Shown here: piece by piece, positions 1-11,098 of the stretch | Numbering within the stretch: the first letter of the stretch is position 1 | How the letters are laid out: each line of letters begins with the position of its first letter | Assembly (NCBI RefSeq): GCF_947242115.1 | Contig: NC_074716.1 | Coordinates: forward strand, 5,868,001 to 5,932,000 | Origin: Biomphalaria glabrata | Taxonomy: Eukaryota; Mollusca; Gastropoda; Planorbidae | Length of the DNA stretch: 64,000 nucleotides | Direction: 5' to 3' | The notes under the pieces: generated by a model | The model's database searches: none | What the model was told of the DNA's origin: nothing | What the model saw: only the letters and a program-made list of their open reading frames with translations | Translations under genes and position numbers: made by a program

Positions 1-246
1 CTAGTCTAACTCTGTCTCTACTATGACTCTTTGTTTACTTGTCTTACTCTGTCTCTACTATGACTCTATGTTTACTAGTCTAACTCTGTCTCTACTATGA
101 CTCTATGTTTACTAGTCTAACTCTGTCTCTACTATGACTCTATATTTACTAGTCCAACTCTGTCTCTACTATGACTCTATGTTTACTAGTCTAGCTCTGT
201 CTCTACTATGACTCTATGTTTACCAGTCTAACTGTGTCTCTACTAT
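1..246. repeat. 37-bp minisatellite
   Basis: About six and a half tandem copies of a 37-bp unit beginning CTAGTCTAACTCTGTCTC, with single-base variants. The array runs off the left edge of the window, so its full length is unknown. No reading frame is implied. Confidence 0.9.
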
Positions 247-800
247 GGAAATGGCGAAATATGAATGTCAGGTATAAGTCGATTTAGATATAGATTGTCA
301 GTTTAATAAATTGGGTAGCTCTATTTTTTACTTTTATTAGATTTTTTGTTCTTTGTTTTATTTGGGGCCACCACATTTACAAGATAAGGGCCTTCAATCA
401 CTCAAGCTCTAATGCTTTTTTTTTAAAGTATGTGATGACCTGTAGAAGTCCTTTCGTACTAAATAGACTTGATATTTTATATTGTCATATTTTGTATATT
501 GATGGAAAAAAAGAACACAAGAAAGAATGGTGATCAATCAAATTTGGACTTTCTTACGTGGATAGTACAACCCGCAACTTTTTGACCATCAAACAACAGT
601 CCAGAGCGCATGCCTCACGACCATGAAGCCATTTTAACGTTACACACAACTTTATCGCATATTGTAAAGTGCCTATTTCAATATTTTGTTGCATGAGATG
701 GTAATTTGATGGAATAAATCGAAGCAACCGTCGCTTGATAATTAAATTGCAATAGTTAGGAGTTATCTTGTCGTTTCATCTAGCACCTGCGCACATGCAC
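247..800. other. AT-rich spacer upstream of CTL1
   Basis: No coding signal seen. About 565-640 contains words resembling the third SINE family of this window (a 'gaccatcaaacaacagtccagagcgc' type region on the minus strand), badly decayed. The rest is unassigned. Confidence 0.4.
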
Positions 801-848
801 TATTTGATTGAAGGCTTATTTATACCACGTGGTGGTCCCCACAGTTTG
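801..848 (+). promoter_or_regulatory. TATA promoter of CTL1 (copy A)
   Basis: TATTTATA at 817-824 lies about 25 bp upstream of an initiator-like CCACAG and a short non-coding exon. The same arrangement (GGCTTATTTATA, then ~30 bp, then an exon ending at a GTAAG donor) recurs at 31908 and 56538 ahead of the CTL4 and CTL5 signal exons. Conservation at three paralogous sites is the main evidence. Transcription itself is inferred. Confidence 0.62.
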
Positions 849-888
849 CAGTTGAGGTAAAAGTTTCACCTCGAAGCTACAGTTTGAA
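843..888 (+). other. Non-coding first exon of CTL1
   Basis: Segment between the TATA box and a strong splice donor GTAAGT at 889-894. It aligns with the 5' exons ending at 31978 and 56607 (shared words CAGTTT, GTTTCA, ACAGTTT). It would join to an acceptor just before the signal exon at about 5288 (TTTTTCTGAAG). The start is approximate and comes from TATA spacing. Confidence 0.5.
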
Positions 889-958
889 GTAAGTCATAAC
901 TTTTGTTAGACCATTTCAAATACCACTGTATAACAATGTACTATGCTTAATGTTCTTG

Positions 959-2631
959 CAATGTCTCGTATATTGTACAACATTCTTGTAGCCACCTCTA
1001 GTCTTCATTTCACAATGTCTCGTATATTGTACAACATTCTCATACCAACCTCTAGTCTTCATTTCACAATGTCTTGTATATTGTACAACATTCTCGTACT
1101 AACCTCTACTCTTCATTTCACAATGTCTCGTATATTGTACAAAATAAATTCTCTTACCAATCTCTAGTCTCCATTTCACAATGTCTCGTATATTGTACAA
1201 AATTCTAGTACCAACCTCTAGTCTTCATTTCACAATGTCTCGTATATTGTACAAAATAAATTCTCTTACCAACCTCTAGTCTTCATTTCACAATGTCTCG
1301 TATATTGTACAACATTCTCGTACCAATCTCTAGTCTCCATTTCACAATGTCTCGTATATTGTACAAAATTCTAGTACCAACCTCTAGTCTACATTTCACA
1401 ATGTCTCGTATATTGTACAAAATAAATTCTCTTACCAACCTCTAGTCTTCATTTCACAATGTCTCGTATATTGTACAACATTCTTGTAGCCACCTCTAGT
1501 CTTCATTTCACAATGTCTCGTATATTGTACAACATTCTCATACCAACCTCTAGTCTTCATTTCACAATGTCTCGTATATTGTACAACATTCTCGTACTAA
1601 CCTCTACTCTTCATTTCACAATGTCTCGTATATTGTACAAAATAAATTCTCTTACCAATCTCTAGTCTCCATTTCACAATGTCTCGTATATTGTACAAAA
1701 TTCTAGTACCAACCTCTAGTCTTCATTTCACAATGTCTCGTATATTGTACAAAATAAATTCTCTTACCAACCTCTAGTCTTCATTTCACAATGTCTCGTA
1801 TATTGTACAACATTCTCGTACCAATCTCTAGTCTCCATTTCACAATGTCTCGTATATTGTACAAAATTCTAGTACCAACCTCTAGTCTACATTTCACAAT
1901 GTCTCGTATATTGTACAAAATAAATTCTCTTACCAACCTCTAGTCTTCATTTCACAATGTCTCGTATATTGTACAACATTCTCGTACTAACCTCTACTCT
2001 TCATTTCACAATGTCTCGTATATTGTACAAAATTCTAGTACCAACCTCTAGTCTTCATTTCACAATGTCTCGTATATTGTACAAAATAAATTCTCTTACC
2101 AACCTCTAGTCTTCATTTCACAATGTCTCGTATATTGTACAAAATAAATTCTCTTATCAATCTCTAGTCTCCATTTCACAATGTCTCGTATATTGTACAA
2201 AATTCTAGTACCAACCTCTAGTCTTCATTTCACAATGTCTCGTATATTGTACAAAATAAATTCTCTTACCAACCTCTAGTCTTCATTTCACAATGTCTCG
2301 TATATTGTACAACATTCTCGTACCAATCTCTAGTCTCCATTTCACAATGTCTCGTATATTGTACAAAATTCTAGTACCAACCTCTAGTCTACATTTCACA
2401 ATGTCTCGTATATTGTACAAAATAAATTCTCTTACCAACCTCTAGTCTTCATTTCACAATGTCTCGTATATTGTACAAAATAAATTCTCTTACCAACCTC
2501 TAGTCTTCATTTCACAATGTCTCGTATATTGTACAAAATAAATTCTCTTACCAACCTCTAGTCTTCATTTCACAATGTCTCGTATATTGTACAAACTCTT
2601 GTGGCTATCTCTAGTCTTCATTTCACAATGT
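959..2631. repeat. 54/58-bp minisatellite with 498-bp higher-order unit
   Basis: Around 30 head-to-tail units that all contain CAATGTCTCGTATATTGTAC. They come in a 54-bp form and a 58-bp form. Bases 961-1458 and 1459-1956 repeat the same series of nine units (six of 54 bp and three of 58 bp, 498 bp in all), so there is a higher-order repeat. It lies inside the proposed first intron of CTL1. Short open frames through it are a by-product of the repeat and are not called as genes. Confidence 0.93.
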
Positions 2632-2980
2632 TGTGCGCCACATCAGGCAATCAGAAGCCTCCAAAATTATATGACCTCTAATGAAATCTACACTCCATTT
2701 TTACAATACCTCTATTCAAGTCAGAACTTCATGGAACCTGGAACCAGCCAGGAACCAGCCTGGATCGAGTCTGGACGCTGATCTAAAAAAAACAAAACAA
2801 AAAAAAAAGGCCTAACGATTTTCCTAGAAATTTAACAGTTGATGTATATCGCTGAGAAAAGAATTACTAGCTCGTTGGCCACATTGGGAAGACACTAGTT
2901 TGACCGTTAAAATTTTTAAAAGTAAAAAATAAATAAATGTGAATTCAGCTTGACTAGACTTAGATCCAGAGTCAACATTT
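2632..2980. other. Unassigned spacer
   Basis: About 350 bp between two tandem arrays, with A-rich runs near 2785-2810. No gene, tRNA-like promoter or terminal repeat was recognised. Confidence 0.4.
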
Positions 2981-3079
2981 CTTTTGAAAGGAGTATCACG
3001 TTCTTGAAAGGAGTATCACGTTCTTGAAAGGAGTATCACGTTCTTAAAAGGAGTGTCGCGTTCTTGAAAAGAGTGTCGC
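2981..3079. repeat. 20-bp tandem repeat, five copies
   Basis: Five head-to-tail 20-bp units of the type TTCTTGAAAGGAGTATCACG. The last two have drifted. Confidence 0.9.
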
Positions 3080-3204
3080 TTTAGGGAGTTTCCGAATGTA
3101 AGGCATTATTGATTCAAGATTTTAATAAATTAATGTTTGTTTGTAAAATGTTTGTTTGTAAAATGTTTGACATGTTTCGAATGTTCCTTCAGAGTTGAAG
3201 ATAG

Positions 3205-3335
3205 TTTACTTACTAGTCCAAACCTCCCGCAGGACGACGGGGGATGGGAGTGGGCAGGGTTTGAACCAGGGACCATCAATAAGTCCGAACGACAGTCCAG
3301 CACGCAAACCGCATGACCAGGCAGCCATCCATGTT
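3205..3335 (-). mobile_element. tRNA-derived SINE, family 3
   Basis: Read on the minus strand it has a tRNA-like head (GGCTGCCTGGTCATGCGG), a B box GGTTCAAACC and the body GGGAGGTTTGGACTAG. The same family occurs at 32108 and 56735, in the first introns of CTL4 and CTL5. Confidence 0.7.
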
Positions 3336-3414
3336 CAGGAAAATTATGCGCATCGCTTCTAAGTCTATATCTAAATACTATCTTTGGAGTATTATAAAGT
3401 GTAGTTATCTTATC

Positions 3415-3895
3415 TTATATATTACAGACGTTACTTCAAAAAAGATGATAATTACGTCCTACGCATTTCATATGACAAACTAGTCATGCATGTTTATCTA
3501 TGACTTTAACTCTGCTAAGTCGTTGGTTTTTCTAGCTGGTTCAGGCAACCCATTCCATACTCTGACACTGTGGAAGAGAGAGCACTTGTACTAATTTGTT
3601 CTAGCGTATGGAATAAGAAATGTGCCTCTATCTTTGTGCATGAGTACATTTCATTAGATTTTGTTTTCCTTTTTTGCAAATTATGGTTTAGTGTTTTATG
3701 TAGTAGAGCTATTTTATTTTATTTTTTCGTCTGTCCTGAAGTGTCTCTAAGTTTAGTGATTCTACTAATGGTGTCACTCTAATCAAATTAGAATATTGGT
3801 TTGTTATAAATCTCACTGCTCTATTTTGTGTCTGTTCCAGTTTCTTGATGTTTTTCTGGGTGAGAACTGAGATTGGGCGGGGTAAATGTTCCATC
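3415..3895 (-). mobile_element. LINE 3' end (Jockey/CR1-like), minus strand
   Basis: The minus-strand frame at 3709-3894 reads like the end of a non-LTR reverse transcriptase ORF (KLEQTQNRAVRFI, then VTPLVESLNLETLQDRR), a pattern typical of the C-terminal region of Jockey/CR1-type LINEs. The left edge has a TATCTTATCTTATATA tail. The element is 5'-truncated. A related piece lies at 56783-57263. Confidence 0.72.
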
Positions 3896-4164
3896 TAAAA
3901 AAAAAACCAACATTCATTAATTTTTTAAAGAGATAAACTATCGATAAACAAGTTGCGTAAAGGAGAAATTGTGTTTTTTAAAAAAAAGTATTTGTAATGT
4001 TTTTCTTGTTAAAAAAACAACAACAAAACATTAAAAAATAAAAAAAATCCTAGATAACGTATTTACACACAAAATAAAATAAATAATTATGTTTTTCCTA
4101 CGATTAATAAAAAAAGCACAACAACATTGTCCATTATGGGGGTAGTACCCAAAAGTAAAATACC

Positions 4165-4395
4165 CCTTATAGCCCACGTGATCTGTAGGGCAGCTGATGT
4201 AAAGGTAATCTGTTTCTGTGGCCCACGGTTAACGAGACTATCATGTGGCCAGCACAACGACAAATCGCCTTTACTTTTCCCCAACTATCTTCAGGTATTG
4301 ATTAGAGTTGGATGGACTCAGTGGGATGCTAAAAATTTCGGAATTCAAAATCCAAGTCTCTTTACAGAGATTCGAACCCGATAACTCTTGTTATG
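4165..4395 (-). mobile_element. tRNA-derived SINE, family 1
   Basis: Minus-strand copy of the commonest SINE in this window. The conserved core is visible (complement of GGCCCACGGTTAACGAGACT and TGTGGCCAGCACAACGAC), as is the B box near 4368-4380. The tRNA head is damaged at its right end. Confidence 0.8.
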
Positions 4396-4640
4396 CTCTT
4401 GTTATGCTCTTCCGCGGTGTTTAGTACTTGAAAATGTAACTAAGTCCAACTAGAGGTAACACTGAACTCAATACTGGAACAGATAACACCGACGAAAGGC
4501 CAGCAATCGATAAATAGAGTCGACGCTGGTGTTGAAATAACAAACACTTTTAATACTTAATACGGGAACCCTCCGATGTCTTCTATTACTAGCCGCCTAT
4601 TCCAAAGTTTCAAACAATCACACGCACGACCTAATTATTT
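4396..4640. other. Unassigned spacer
   Basis: Small direct repeat TTGTTATGCTC at about 4388-4410. Otherwise nothing was recognised. Confidence 0.35.
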
Positions 4641-4644
4641 ATTT

Positions 4645-5075
4645 TTATTTTTTTTAGAATAGTCTGTAGGTTAAGAATCAGTTTCATAGACTTTAAGAAA
4701 TCGTTTGATAATGTCCATCAAGAATCACTATAGAGAATATGGCAACCCTGAAAAATTGGTCCAGATTCTACGATACGTATACAGTCAATCTAGTTGCTGC
4801 ATTAAAACAGAAGAAGGAAAACCGAGATTTTTTAGCCTCAAGACAGGTGTGAGACAGAGGTGCATCTTATGTCCCTTCCTCTTCCTCCTAGCCATCGACA
4901 ACATAATGAGGATTTTAGCAATGAACCAGGCTGCCTTTGGTATTCCATGGCGTGAAAAACTCCGATTGACCGATTGAGACAAAAAGCACCTCAACACAAT
5001 CGTCATCCCAACAGCAACATATGCATGTGAGACATGGAAGTCATCTGCCAAAATTGAGAAAAGACTCAAGACAAA
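4645..5075 (+). mobile_element. LINE reverse transcriptase fragment
   Basis: Reads as a non-LTR reverse transcriptase ([56 protein letters not shown]). An internal deletion then brings later element sequence (AFGIPWREKLR) next to it. It is relevant for its single GACAGGTGTGAGACAG, which corresponds to the site where copies at 12238 and 20288 have grown a minisatellite. Clade uncertain (RTE- or I-like). Confidence 0.8.
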
Positions 5076-5312
5076 CAATACAAATATGTTGGAAGATCTG
5101 CTCCTGTTTGTGCAGCACGGTGGGTCACGTGGGTGGTCCACAATATCAAGAAATTAATCGAGTCGATGATGATCTATATTTTGTAAAATATACTTTATTA
5201 TTGCTATACACTATCTACAAATATTTACTTATTATTTTATCAATTTAAACTAAATTTTAAAGTTTTATTTCTGGTTTTTCTGAAGGTTGTTTTACTTCTT
5301 GGAATATCAAAG

Positions 5313-6496
5313 ATGACTTCCACAGCGCTTGTGTTTCTTTTGCTTGGCACAATAAACGCAATATTGGCTATAGGTAAATATATTAATGTAGAACAGCATA
5401 AACTACTTTGTATTCTCATACGCATTTGTATATATTGTTACGATTCTCTCTCTCTCCTAATCAGGTCTTCTGTAAACACTGCTCAACACAAATCTAACAC
5501 AAGAACTTGATAAGAGCTCCAAATAATATTGTACCTTTAATGATGAGTAAATAAAATAGCCAATATTACACAATTGGCAACACAATAAACTACTTCAAAA
5601 GTTACACTGTACATCACCGTACTGCCGTACTAAACTCTACTGTCTCTATACCTTCCTTGACTCGTACGTTTCACTTGAGGACTCCACCAGGACCGACTTC
5701 ATGGCAGACTCACAGTCCCGGTCTCCTCGCTGTCCTGTACTCCACTCCACTCTGTCTGGTCAATGAAGGCTTCTGATCACATGACCATAACACGGGTCAT
5801 ATTTAAGCGCAAAGTTCACACTAGTACTGTCACTTGTCCATTGACATAGCAGTAAATGTATTACTGGCCTGTATCCCTTGTGTAAGCTGATCGTACACAG
5901 TTAACCCTTTCGCGTCGCCAATAGGGTTACAATAATATTTTTGTTCCCAGTCACAACATTTTAGCTGGACAAAACCAATTTTTGTTTTATTTTGACGGAT
6001 AATCTAGTTACTGATTGAAAGTCTAATTTAATTACTAACAAATCTTTTTTATTATTATTCAGAAATTAAAGTTAGCGTGGACAATGCACAACTATTTACT
6101 CCAACAGCATGGAGAAATAAGCTCTATTATGTCTCTAAACCAAGCTTTGCCAGTTTCGCCGATGCCAATACTTGGTGTGCACAGAATGGAGGAGGCTACG
6201 CCGCTGAGATCGACAGTACCGAAGAGCTCTGGGTGCTTCAACAGTACGTCCCTAGTTCGAAACTGGATAGAATTTACATCGCTGGCACAGACGCTCAGAA
6301 AGAAGGAGAATGGCTAACTCAAAGAAAACAATCGGTCTTACATGTTTTTGACTGGTCCGACGGAGAGCCAAACAATACTGGGGGACAAGAGGCGTGTCTA
6401 GAATTGTATGGGAACTTGCAGGGCAGAATGAATGACTGTCCCTGTGATAAGCTGACAGTGCTCCGCCCTGTCCTCTGCGAAGTCGATTTGTTTTAG
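5313..6496 (+). CDS. CTL1: secreted C-type lectin-like protein
   Basis: Two coding exons, 5313-5373 and 6063-6496, joined at a phase-1 intron (donor GTAAAT at 5374, acceptor TTATTATTATTCAG before 6063). They give a 164-residue precursor. Residues 1-20 are a hydrophobic signal peptide (MTSTALVFLLLGTINAILAI); the rest is one C-type lectin domain. Visible landmarks are C59, the EID/EE segment at 69-75, the IAGTD segment at 93-97, W118, the calcium and sugar motif EPN at 122-124, C132, MND at 143-145 in place of WND, C148 and C159. EPN usually predicts mannose-type binding. C146 is an extra cysteine and could link subunits. A poly(A) signal AATAAA lies at 6528-6533. The domain frame is also open from a GTG at 6077, but splicing to the signal exon explains it better. 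Paralogues are CTL2 and CTL3 downstream. A role in immunity is inference. Confidence 0.88.
5436..5931. mobile_element. Probable solo LTR fossil in the CTL1 intron
   Basis: A ~496-bp block bounded by TGTTAC and GTTACA, with a TATTTAAG-type box near 5810, sits in the CTL1 intron. It is absent from the corresponding introns of CTL2 and CTL3. No exact target duplication was found, so the solo-LTR reading is tentative. Another terminal-repeat element is possible. Confidence 0.42.
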
Positions 6497-6539
6497 TTTC
6501 TAAAGGCGAACATTGCATTGAAAAAATAATAAACATTAA

Positions 6540-7050
6540 GATTTTTAAAAAGTAATGTGGCTTTTATTTTTTCTTTCCCAAGTATTTTATAAAATAAATT
6601 AATACAAGAGTTTAAATTAGGAAATTAACTTAAAGAAGAATTACAGAAATAAGATTCCGATTGAAGCATTTCTTTCCACACAGAAAACAGCCATTCATTA
6701 GACAAACAAATGAGGTTTAAAACTATGCCTAGGACTTGTAGAAAGATATATAGTGAATAGACTGCTAATTAAAACGACGGATAGGCTAAAGATTAATTAT
6801 AGAATGAATATATGTACCACCTAAATTATTGTGCATAGATCTACAGAGATGTCAGAGATACATAGATAGACTGTCTCAAGAAATTTTGGATATGTCTAGC
6901 TGGATTCCTATGTGCGACAGTCCTCCTTTATCCTAGCCAACCTGACTCAAGATATGCCAGGAATTTTTGAGGGCTTTAATTTAGTTAAAATAACAAAAAA
7001 AAAAAGAATCGTCTTTAAATAATTCTCAAGGTTGTTGTCTGGAGCCTAAA
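6540..7050. other. 3' flank of CTL1
   Basis: AT-rich sequence nearly identical to 14557-15065 downstream of CTL2 and related, but more diverged, to 22860-23045 downstream of CTL3. No gene seen. Confidence 0.55.
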
Positions 7051-7054
7051 ATAA

Positions 7055-7905
7055 AAAAAAACAAGGTTACAAAGACAGTATGTGTGGAAACACAAACTCA
7101 AAATCGGCCCCCGAAGTGGTCCACCCAGGCAGGCTTCAATATTTTCAGAAAGAACATGCAAATGAAATTATATCAAAGACAAATGAGAGATAAGAATGGA
7201 GAAAGAAGGTTGACAGATCTTTTGTAATGCCCCAACGGTCCAGCAGTTCCCCTTTCAGACCTTGTGGTCTATAGGGCAGATGATGTTAAGTTCATCTGTG
7301 TTTGTGGCCTACGGTTAACGAGGGTCTGATGTAGCCAGCACAACGACCAACCGCCTTTACGTTTCCCCAACTGTCAGGTACCCATTAGAGCTGGGTGGAC
7401 TCTGAGGCGCCCAAGGATTCCGAAGTTGAGAATCCCAGTCTTCACCAGGATTCGAAACCGGGACTCCCGGTTCGGAAGCCAAGCGCTTTACCGCTCTGCC
7501 ACCGCGCCTCCCCTGGCCTACCTGAAGTGTTATAATTGATGTAATTGTTTTGAAAAGGCTTAATCACTTGCTAGAATCCTCAAATTAAAATTTTCACAAA
7601 ATTGCAATTTATTAGATTGCTATTCGTTTTAAATTAGGTCTAACTTATAATGTATACTAAATAGCTTTTTTTCTTTAAAAAAATGCTTGCATCAGTGATT
7701 TGAAAAATTCGATTTTTCGCTTTCAGAAAAAAAAAAGTAGCCCTTGCATCAAAACTTTCAATGGTCTAAAATATTGTGATGTCGGATTTTCACTATCTTT
7801 TCTAGTTTACGAGATCTAAACGGGACGGACGGACAGACGGACAGACATTTCACACAAAGCTAATAGCGTCTTTTCCCCTTTCGGAGGCCGCTAAAAGCGA
7901 GGGTT
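7055..7905 (-). mobile_element. Composite repeat carrying a SINE (copy 1)
   Basis: The sequence matches 15072-15922 and, inverted, 28060-28930. The body has GGACGGACAGACGGACAGAC and ends in CTTTCGGAGGCCGCTAAAAG. In all three copies a family 1 SINE sits at about the same place. The family is not identified. Confidence 0.7.
7247..7516 (-). mobile_element. tRNA-derived SINE, family 1
   Basis: Nearly full-length minus-strand copy. The right end holds the tRNA-like head (complement of GGCGCGGTGGCAGAGCGGT) and a B box near 7448-7460. The core (complement of CGGTTGGTCGTTGTGCTGGC) and the 3' end AAGGGGAACTG are intact. Confidence 0.88.
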
Positions 7906-8440
7906 AGGAATAGCTGTACACCTCTTTTTTTGTAAATCAATTCAGAAATTATCATCTCAAGAAGAGACCGTAAATAGTTTTCCACAACCCCAGGCCTCAA
8001 AAATTTATTTGATATTGTTTACATCATGAATACTGTAAACATTCTCTTATCCGGTACTTCTGTTTTTACTTCAATTATGAATTTTAAACAACAAGAAACT
8101 TAGTCTAGGTAATATGATATTATTTTATGGTTATACACACCATCTTTGACAAAGGTTGTTAACTCTAACCAGAGAATATAATATGTCAATGATGTAACTT
8201 AACAATAAGTACCAGGTGGCAGAGCCTCCCTCGGTTAAATGTTAAATAATTTCTAAAGGAACTTAAGGAAGGATATTTACCCGAAGTCGTTTTGGGAATA
8301 TTTTTGTTATTACGAAAATGAACGATCGGATAAAGACTACTAATCAAAGATTTGCTTTATTGTTCTGTTAGTTCCAAATGTAATTGTACTTGACGATTTA
8401 ATATAAAGTCTCTTAAGTCCTCCTACAGTCTAGACTAGTC
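7906..8440. other. Unassigned spacer
   Basis: AT-rich sequence repeated at 15923-16455 in the next tandem unit. No coding or terminal-repeat signal recognised. Confidence 0.4.
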
Positions 8441-8444
8441 TAAA

Positions 8445-8965
8445 CTGTCCATTCCGGCGCTCGCAAGGACATCGCTGTTTGCAGTGCGGTCTTGCCACCG
8501 TATGTCCATGATGGAGCGCAATCATCTTTGCTGAAAGTGTTCAAGTAGTATTAGTTGCTTTCTGTATAGTAACCCATGTCTTGCCTCCAGTCTGCGTTAT
8601 TCAGAAGTGGCATTACTAGTAGGGTTCTAATTATTCTAATGATGTCTTCTCCTTGGCTATCATCGTTGTTTACATCCTCGCTGTAGAGTATGCACGCCTA
8701 GATTTATATTAATAATAATAATAATAATTAAATAATAATAGCAATGTCTTCAATTCCAAAGATTAAGAATGAATAGAGCATTTCACATGACTACGCAAAC
8801 CCAGTTGCTACCTGTTTTTTTTTCACATCTCATGCAGACAAAGTCGTTGTCCGCTGGAGGTGTATTTAAGTTTGCTTACTGTCTTCTATGTCTGTCTTCA
8901 ATAAGGGATTTCCTTTGGGTCTCAAATGTGTGTTCCACAGCCTTTGCAGAACATCACATGTTTTT
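8445..8965 (-). mobile_element. LINE 3' fragment, minus strand
   Basis: Partner of 16457-16985 in the next unit, where the minus-strand frame is more open and shows HRRRKANLN, then CMSCEKKSRSQLGLRSH. That last motif resembles the C-terminal C..C...CRSQIGL..H segment of RTE-like LINE ORFs. An (ATT)n run lies at 8710-8740. This copy is damaged. Confidence 0.5.
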
Positions 8966-9310
8966 CTCAAGTATGTTATTAGTGTGTATTAAAGTCTCTT
9001 GTCCTGTCAACCAAATGGAGTTGTAAATGAAACATCAGTGTTGTTATTACACCATATTTGATAATATAATGTATATCATTTAGAACTTATTATAACCTTC
9101 GAGCCCAAGAAATATAAAAATAGTTATAATTTCATTTATCACGATTATATCAAACTTATATAAAAAAAACACATCAAAAGTTAATTAGCATGTTTAGATG
9201 CAAAACAGTAAATAAACGAATAGTTAATTAGAGTGTATAGATTCTCTGCTCGTCTCATAATTAAACAAGACCTTAAATTAATTGCTTTAAACGCAAAGTA
9301 AGTAGTAATG
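8966..9310. other. Unassigned AT-rich spacer
   Basis: Conserved with 16986-17345 in the next tandem unit. Nothing recognised. Confidence 0.4.
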
Positions 9311-9315
9311 TCCAC

Positions 9316-9526
9316 AGTGGCGTAGCAAAGGTGGGGTAGGAGGGGGAGAATTTGAAAATCCCCCCGGGATCCCCCTGGGAACCCTTTTGAAAGGGTCCCC
9401 CAAATTAGTGGGTAATTTTTACATTAAAAATAAAATTTTACGCAAAATCTAGTTGCTCTTAAAGAGGTCAACCCCCCCCCCCACGGATCCCCTCACGATG
9501 AACATTTCCTAGCTACGCCCCTGACA
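9316..9526. mobile_element. MITE-like element with GGCGTAGC ends
   Basis: Begins CAGTGGCGTAGC and ends GCTACGCCCCTG, giving short imperfect terminal inverted repeats around a C/G-run-rich body. A second copy is at 17351-17564. Related ends (GGGCGTAGCCAGG) bound the 2.1-kb element at 61316-63416. The superfamily and target duplication were not established. Confidence 0.55.
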
Positions 9527-10260
9527 GTCCCCTTTCAGACCTTGCGAACTAGCTTGTGTACTGATTGGTTCTAGCACGAGTGCTTCTCATATTAATTTTA
9601 CTAGTGACACCCAAACTTGATATCACACAATTTCTATTTATTGATATTCACCCTGGCCTTCAGTTTGAGGCAAAGGTAGGTGCGATGTGCGCTCCCCAAG
9701 CGGAGTCAGCGATGTAGCCTCATTTTCAAGCGTTTTTCTACATTCTTAGCTTTAGAATTTTTTTTTTTTCAACTTATTTGTCTTCTAGTAAGAAACTAAC
9801 GGGTAAATGAAGCTGAAGTCAGAAGCAGTGGTATGGCCCGATACTAGTGTATCGAAATGAGAGACCTTGGAAGCCCTTTAATTTATATATTTGTAACAAG
9901 CTGGATCATTGTAAAAGTTCTCTTACTGTGTAACACGACGCGAAGTAGCGGGCCCGTTTCGTTCTCGTAAAGACCTTTTCAAGATAGAATTGTAGCTATG
10001 TCAAGTTTGACAGTTCCGGCGTAAGAAAAAAGAGAAGACTCTACAATGCAATGATGTGAAGACATATCGAAATGTCTACAAAAAAAAACAAAACTTTTTA
10101 ATAAAACGTCCTGATCCACTAAGATAAAAATACGTCACGTAATTTAAATTAAAAAAAAAACATTATAGAAATCAATAATAAAGTATTTTAGCTCAATCAA
10201 AACTATTGATGTATAATTACAGAAAAAATACAATATTTTTTGTGCTTGAATTAAAAAAAA
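9527..10260. other. Unassigned spacer
   Basis: Near-identical to 17565-18300 in the next tandem unit. Contains poly-A and poly-T runs but no supported gene. Confidence 0.4.
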
Positions 10261-10363
10261 CAACAACATCTGAGGCCGCCCCCTTCCTTTTCTCTATTTC
10301 CCTTTTCACATCGCAACACAAAGTTTTGAGAAACTCTGCAGTAATGTAAGTTACGCAACCTAC

Positions 10364-10445
10364 TATATAAGCGAAAAGTTAGTCTCAATTGCATTACCTA
10401 CCTTTGATTTCTGCATTTGACGCAACATATCTATTCATTATTAAG
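10364..10445 (+). promoter_or_regulatory. Candidate TATA promoter and 5' exon for CTL2
   Basis: TATATAAG at 10364-10371 is followed about 20 bp on by an initiator-like TCAATT and then by a donor AAG|GTAATG at 10445/10446. No copy of the GGCTTATTTATA promoter used by CTL1, CTL4 and CTL5 was found between CTL1 and CTL2, so this is the best local candidate. It is 3.2 kb upstream of the CTL2 signal exon. The functional link is inference. Confidence 0.35.
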
Positions 10446-10563
10446 GTAATGAATTCTCTTTCCTAGACGAGCATATATTTTGTAATTGGAAAAATACTCG
10501 CATGGTTATACATGTAATGACTTTCTATTATGCAACAGTTAATGTTCACAAATTGTCGGCATT

Positions 10564-10809
10564 TTACGTCTCGAGAGACGAACTTTTTTCTTTGGCAACT
10601 TCTTGTACAAAAGAGGCAACTTCTTGATATACAACTGCGATCACAGCTGCGGTCACAGGTTGGGCATCCCTAATCACCAGGCGATGCTGTACTTTCACCT
10701 TTCCTTTTACTTCTGCAACCCGGGACCCTTCCTTTATACTTGCTTTCCATGGGGATCTATCCAGTACCTCCTTTTTCCAACTGATATTGTCGATTTTGAA
10801 GAGCTTCAT
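10564..10809 (-). other. Unrecognised minus-strand open frame (81 aa)
   Basis: An open frame containing VKGKVKVQHRLVIRDAQPVT, conserved with the shortened frame at 18581-18769. I do not recognise the family. Conservation may simply follow from the recent tandem duplication. It could be a remnant of a mobile element. Confidence 0.25.
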
Positions 10810-11098
10810 TTCGCACTAGCATACAGCAGTATACTTTAATAGTGGGCGACTTGCAGTTCTCCTGCCTTCAATTAGTTCTCTTCTGTCAGTAGGCCTATGT
10901 TTTATAGGAGTCGACCTTCAACTTTTGTCCTTGCTAAAACGTTAAAAACTCATTATAGAAAATTGGTTTATCTGTATTTTTATTTAAATAAAACAATGTA
11001 ATTCTATATAGTTGTACAAAATCAAACTTCTATCTTACACTACATTTAATTTTCTAGCTAAAACGTTAGAAAAATATAATTCTGGAGTGCTAAAAATT

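Noticed and set aside
943-1665. Plus-strand frames reading MSRILYNIL repeats
   Set aside because: They follow the 54/58-bp minisatellite and shift frame with each 58-bp unit.
6077-6496. Lectin domain as a complete one-exon gene starting at 6077
   Set aside because: The codon at 6077 is GTG, the frame runs upstream to a clear acceptor, and the 61-nt exon supplies a signal peptide in phase.
6252-6536. Minus-strand frame opposite CTL1 (and its copies opposite CTL2 and CTL3)
   Set aside because: Antisense shadow of the lectin domain exon; conserved only because the exon is.
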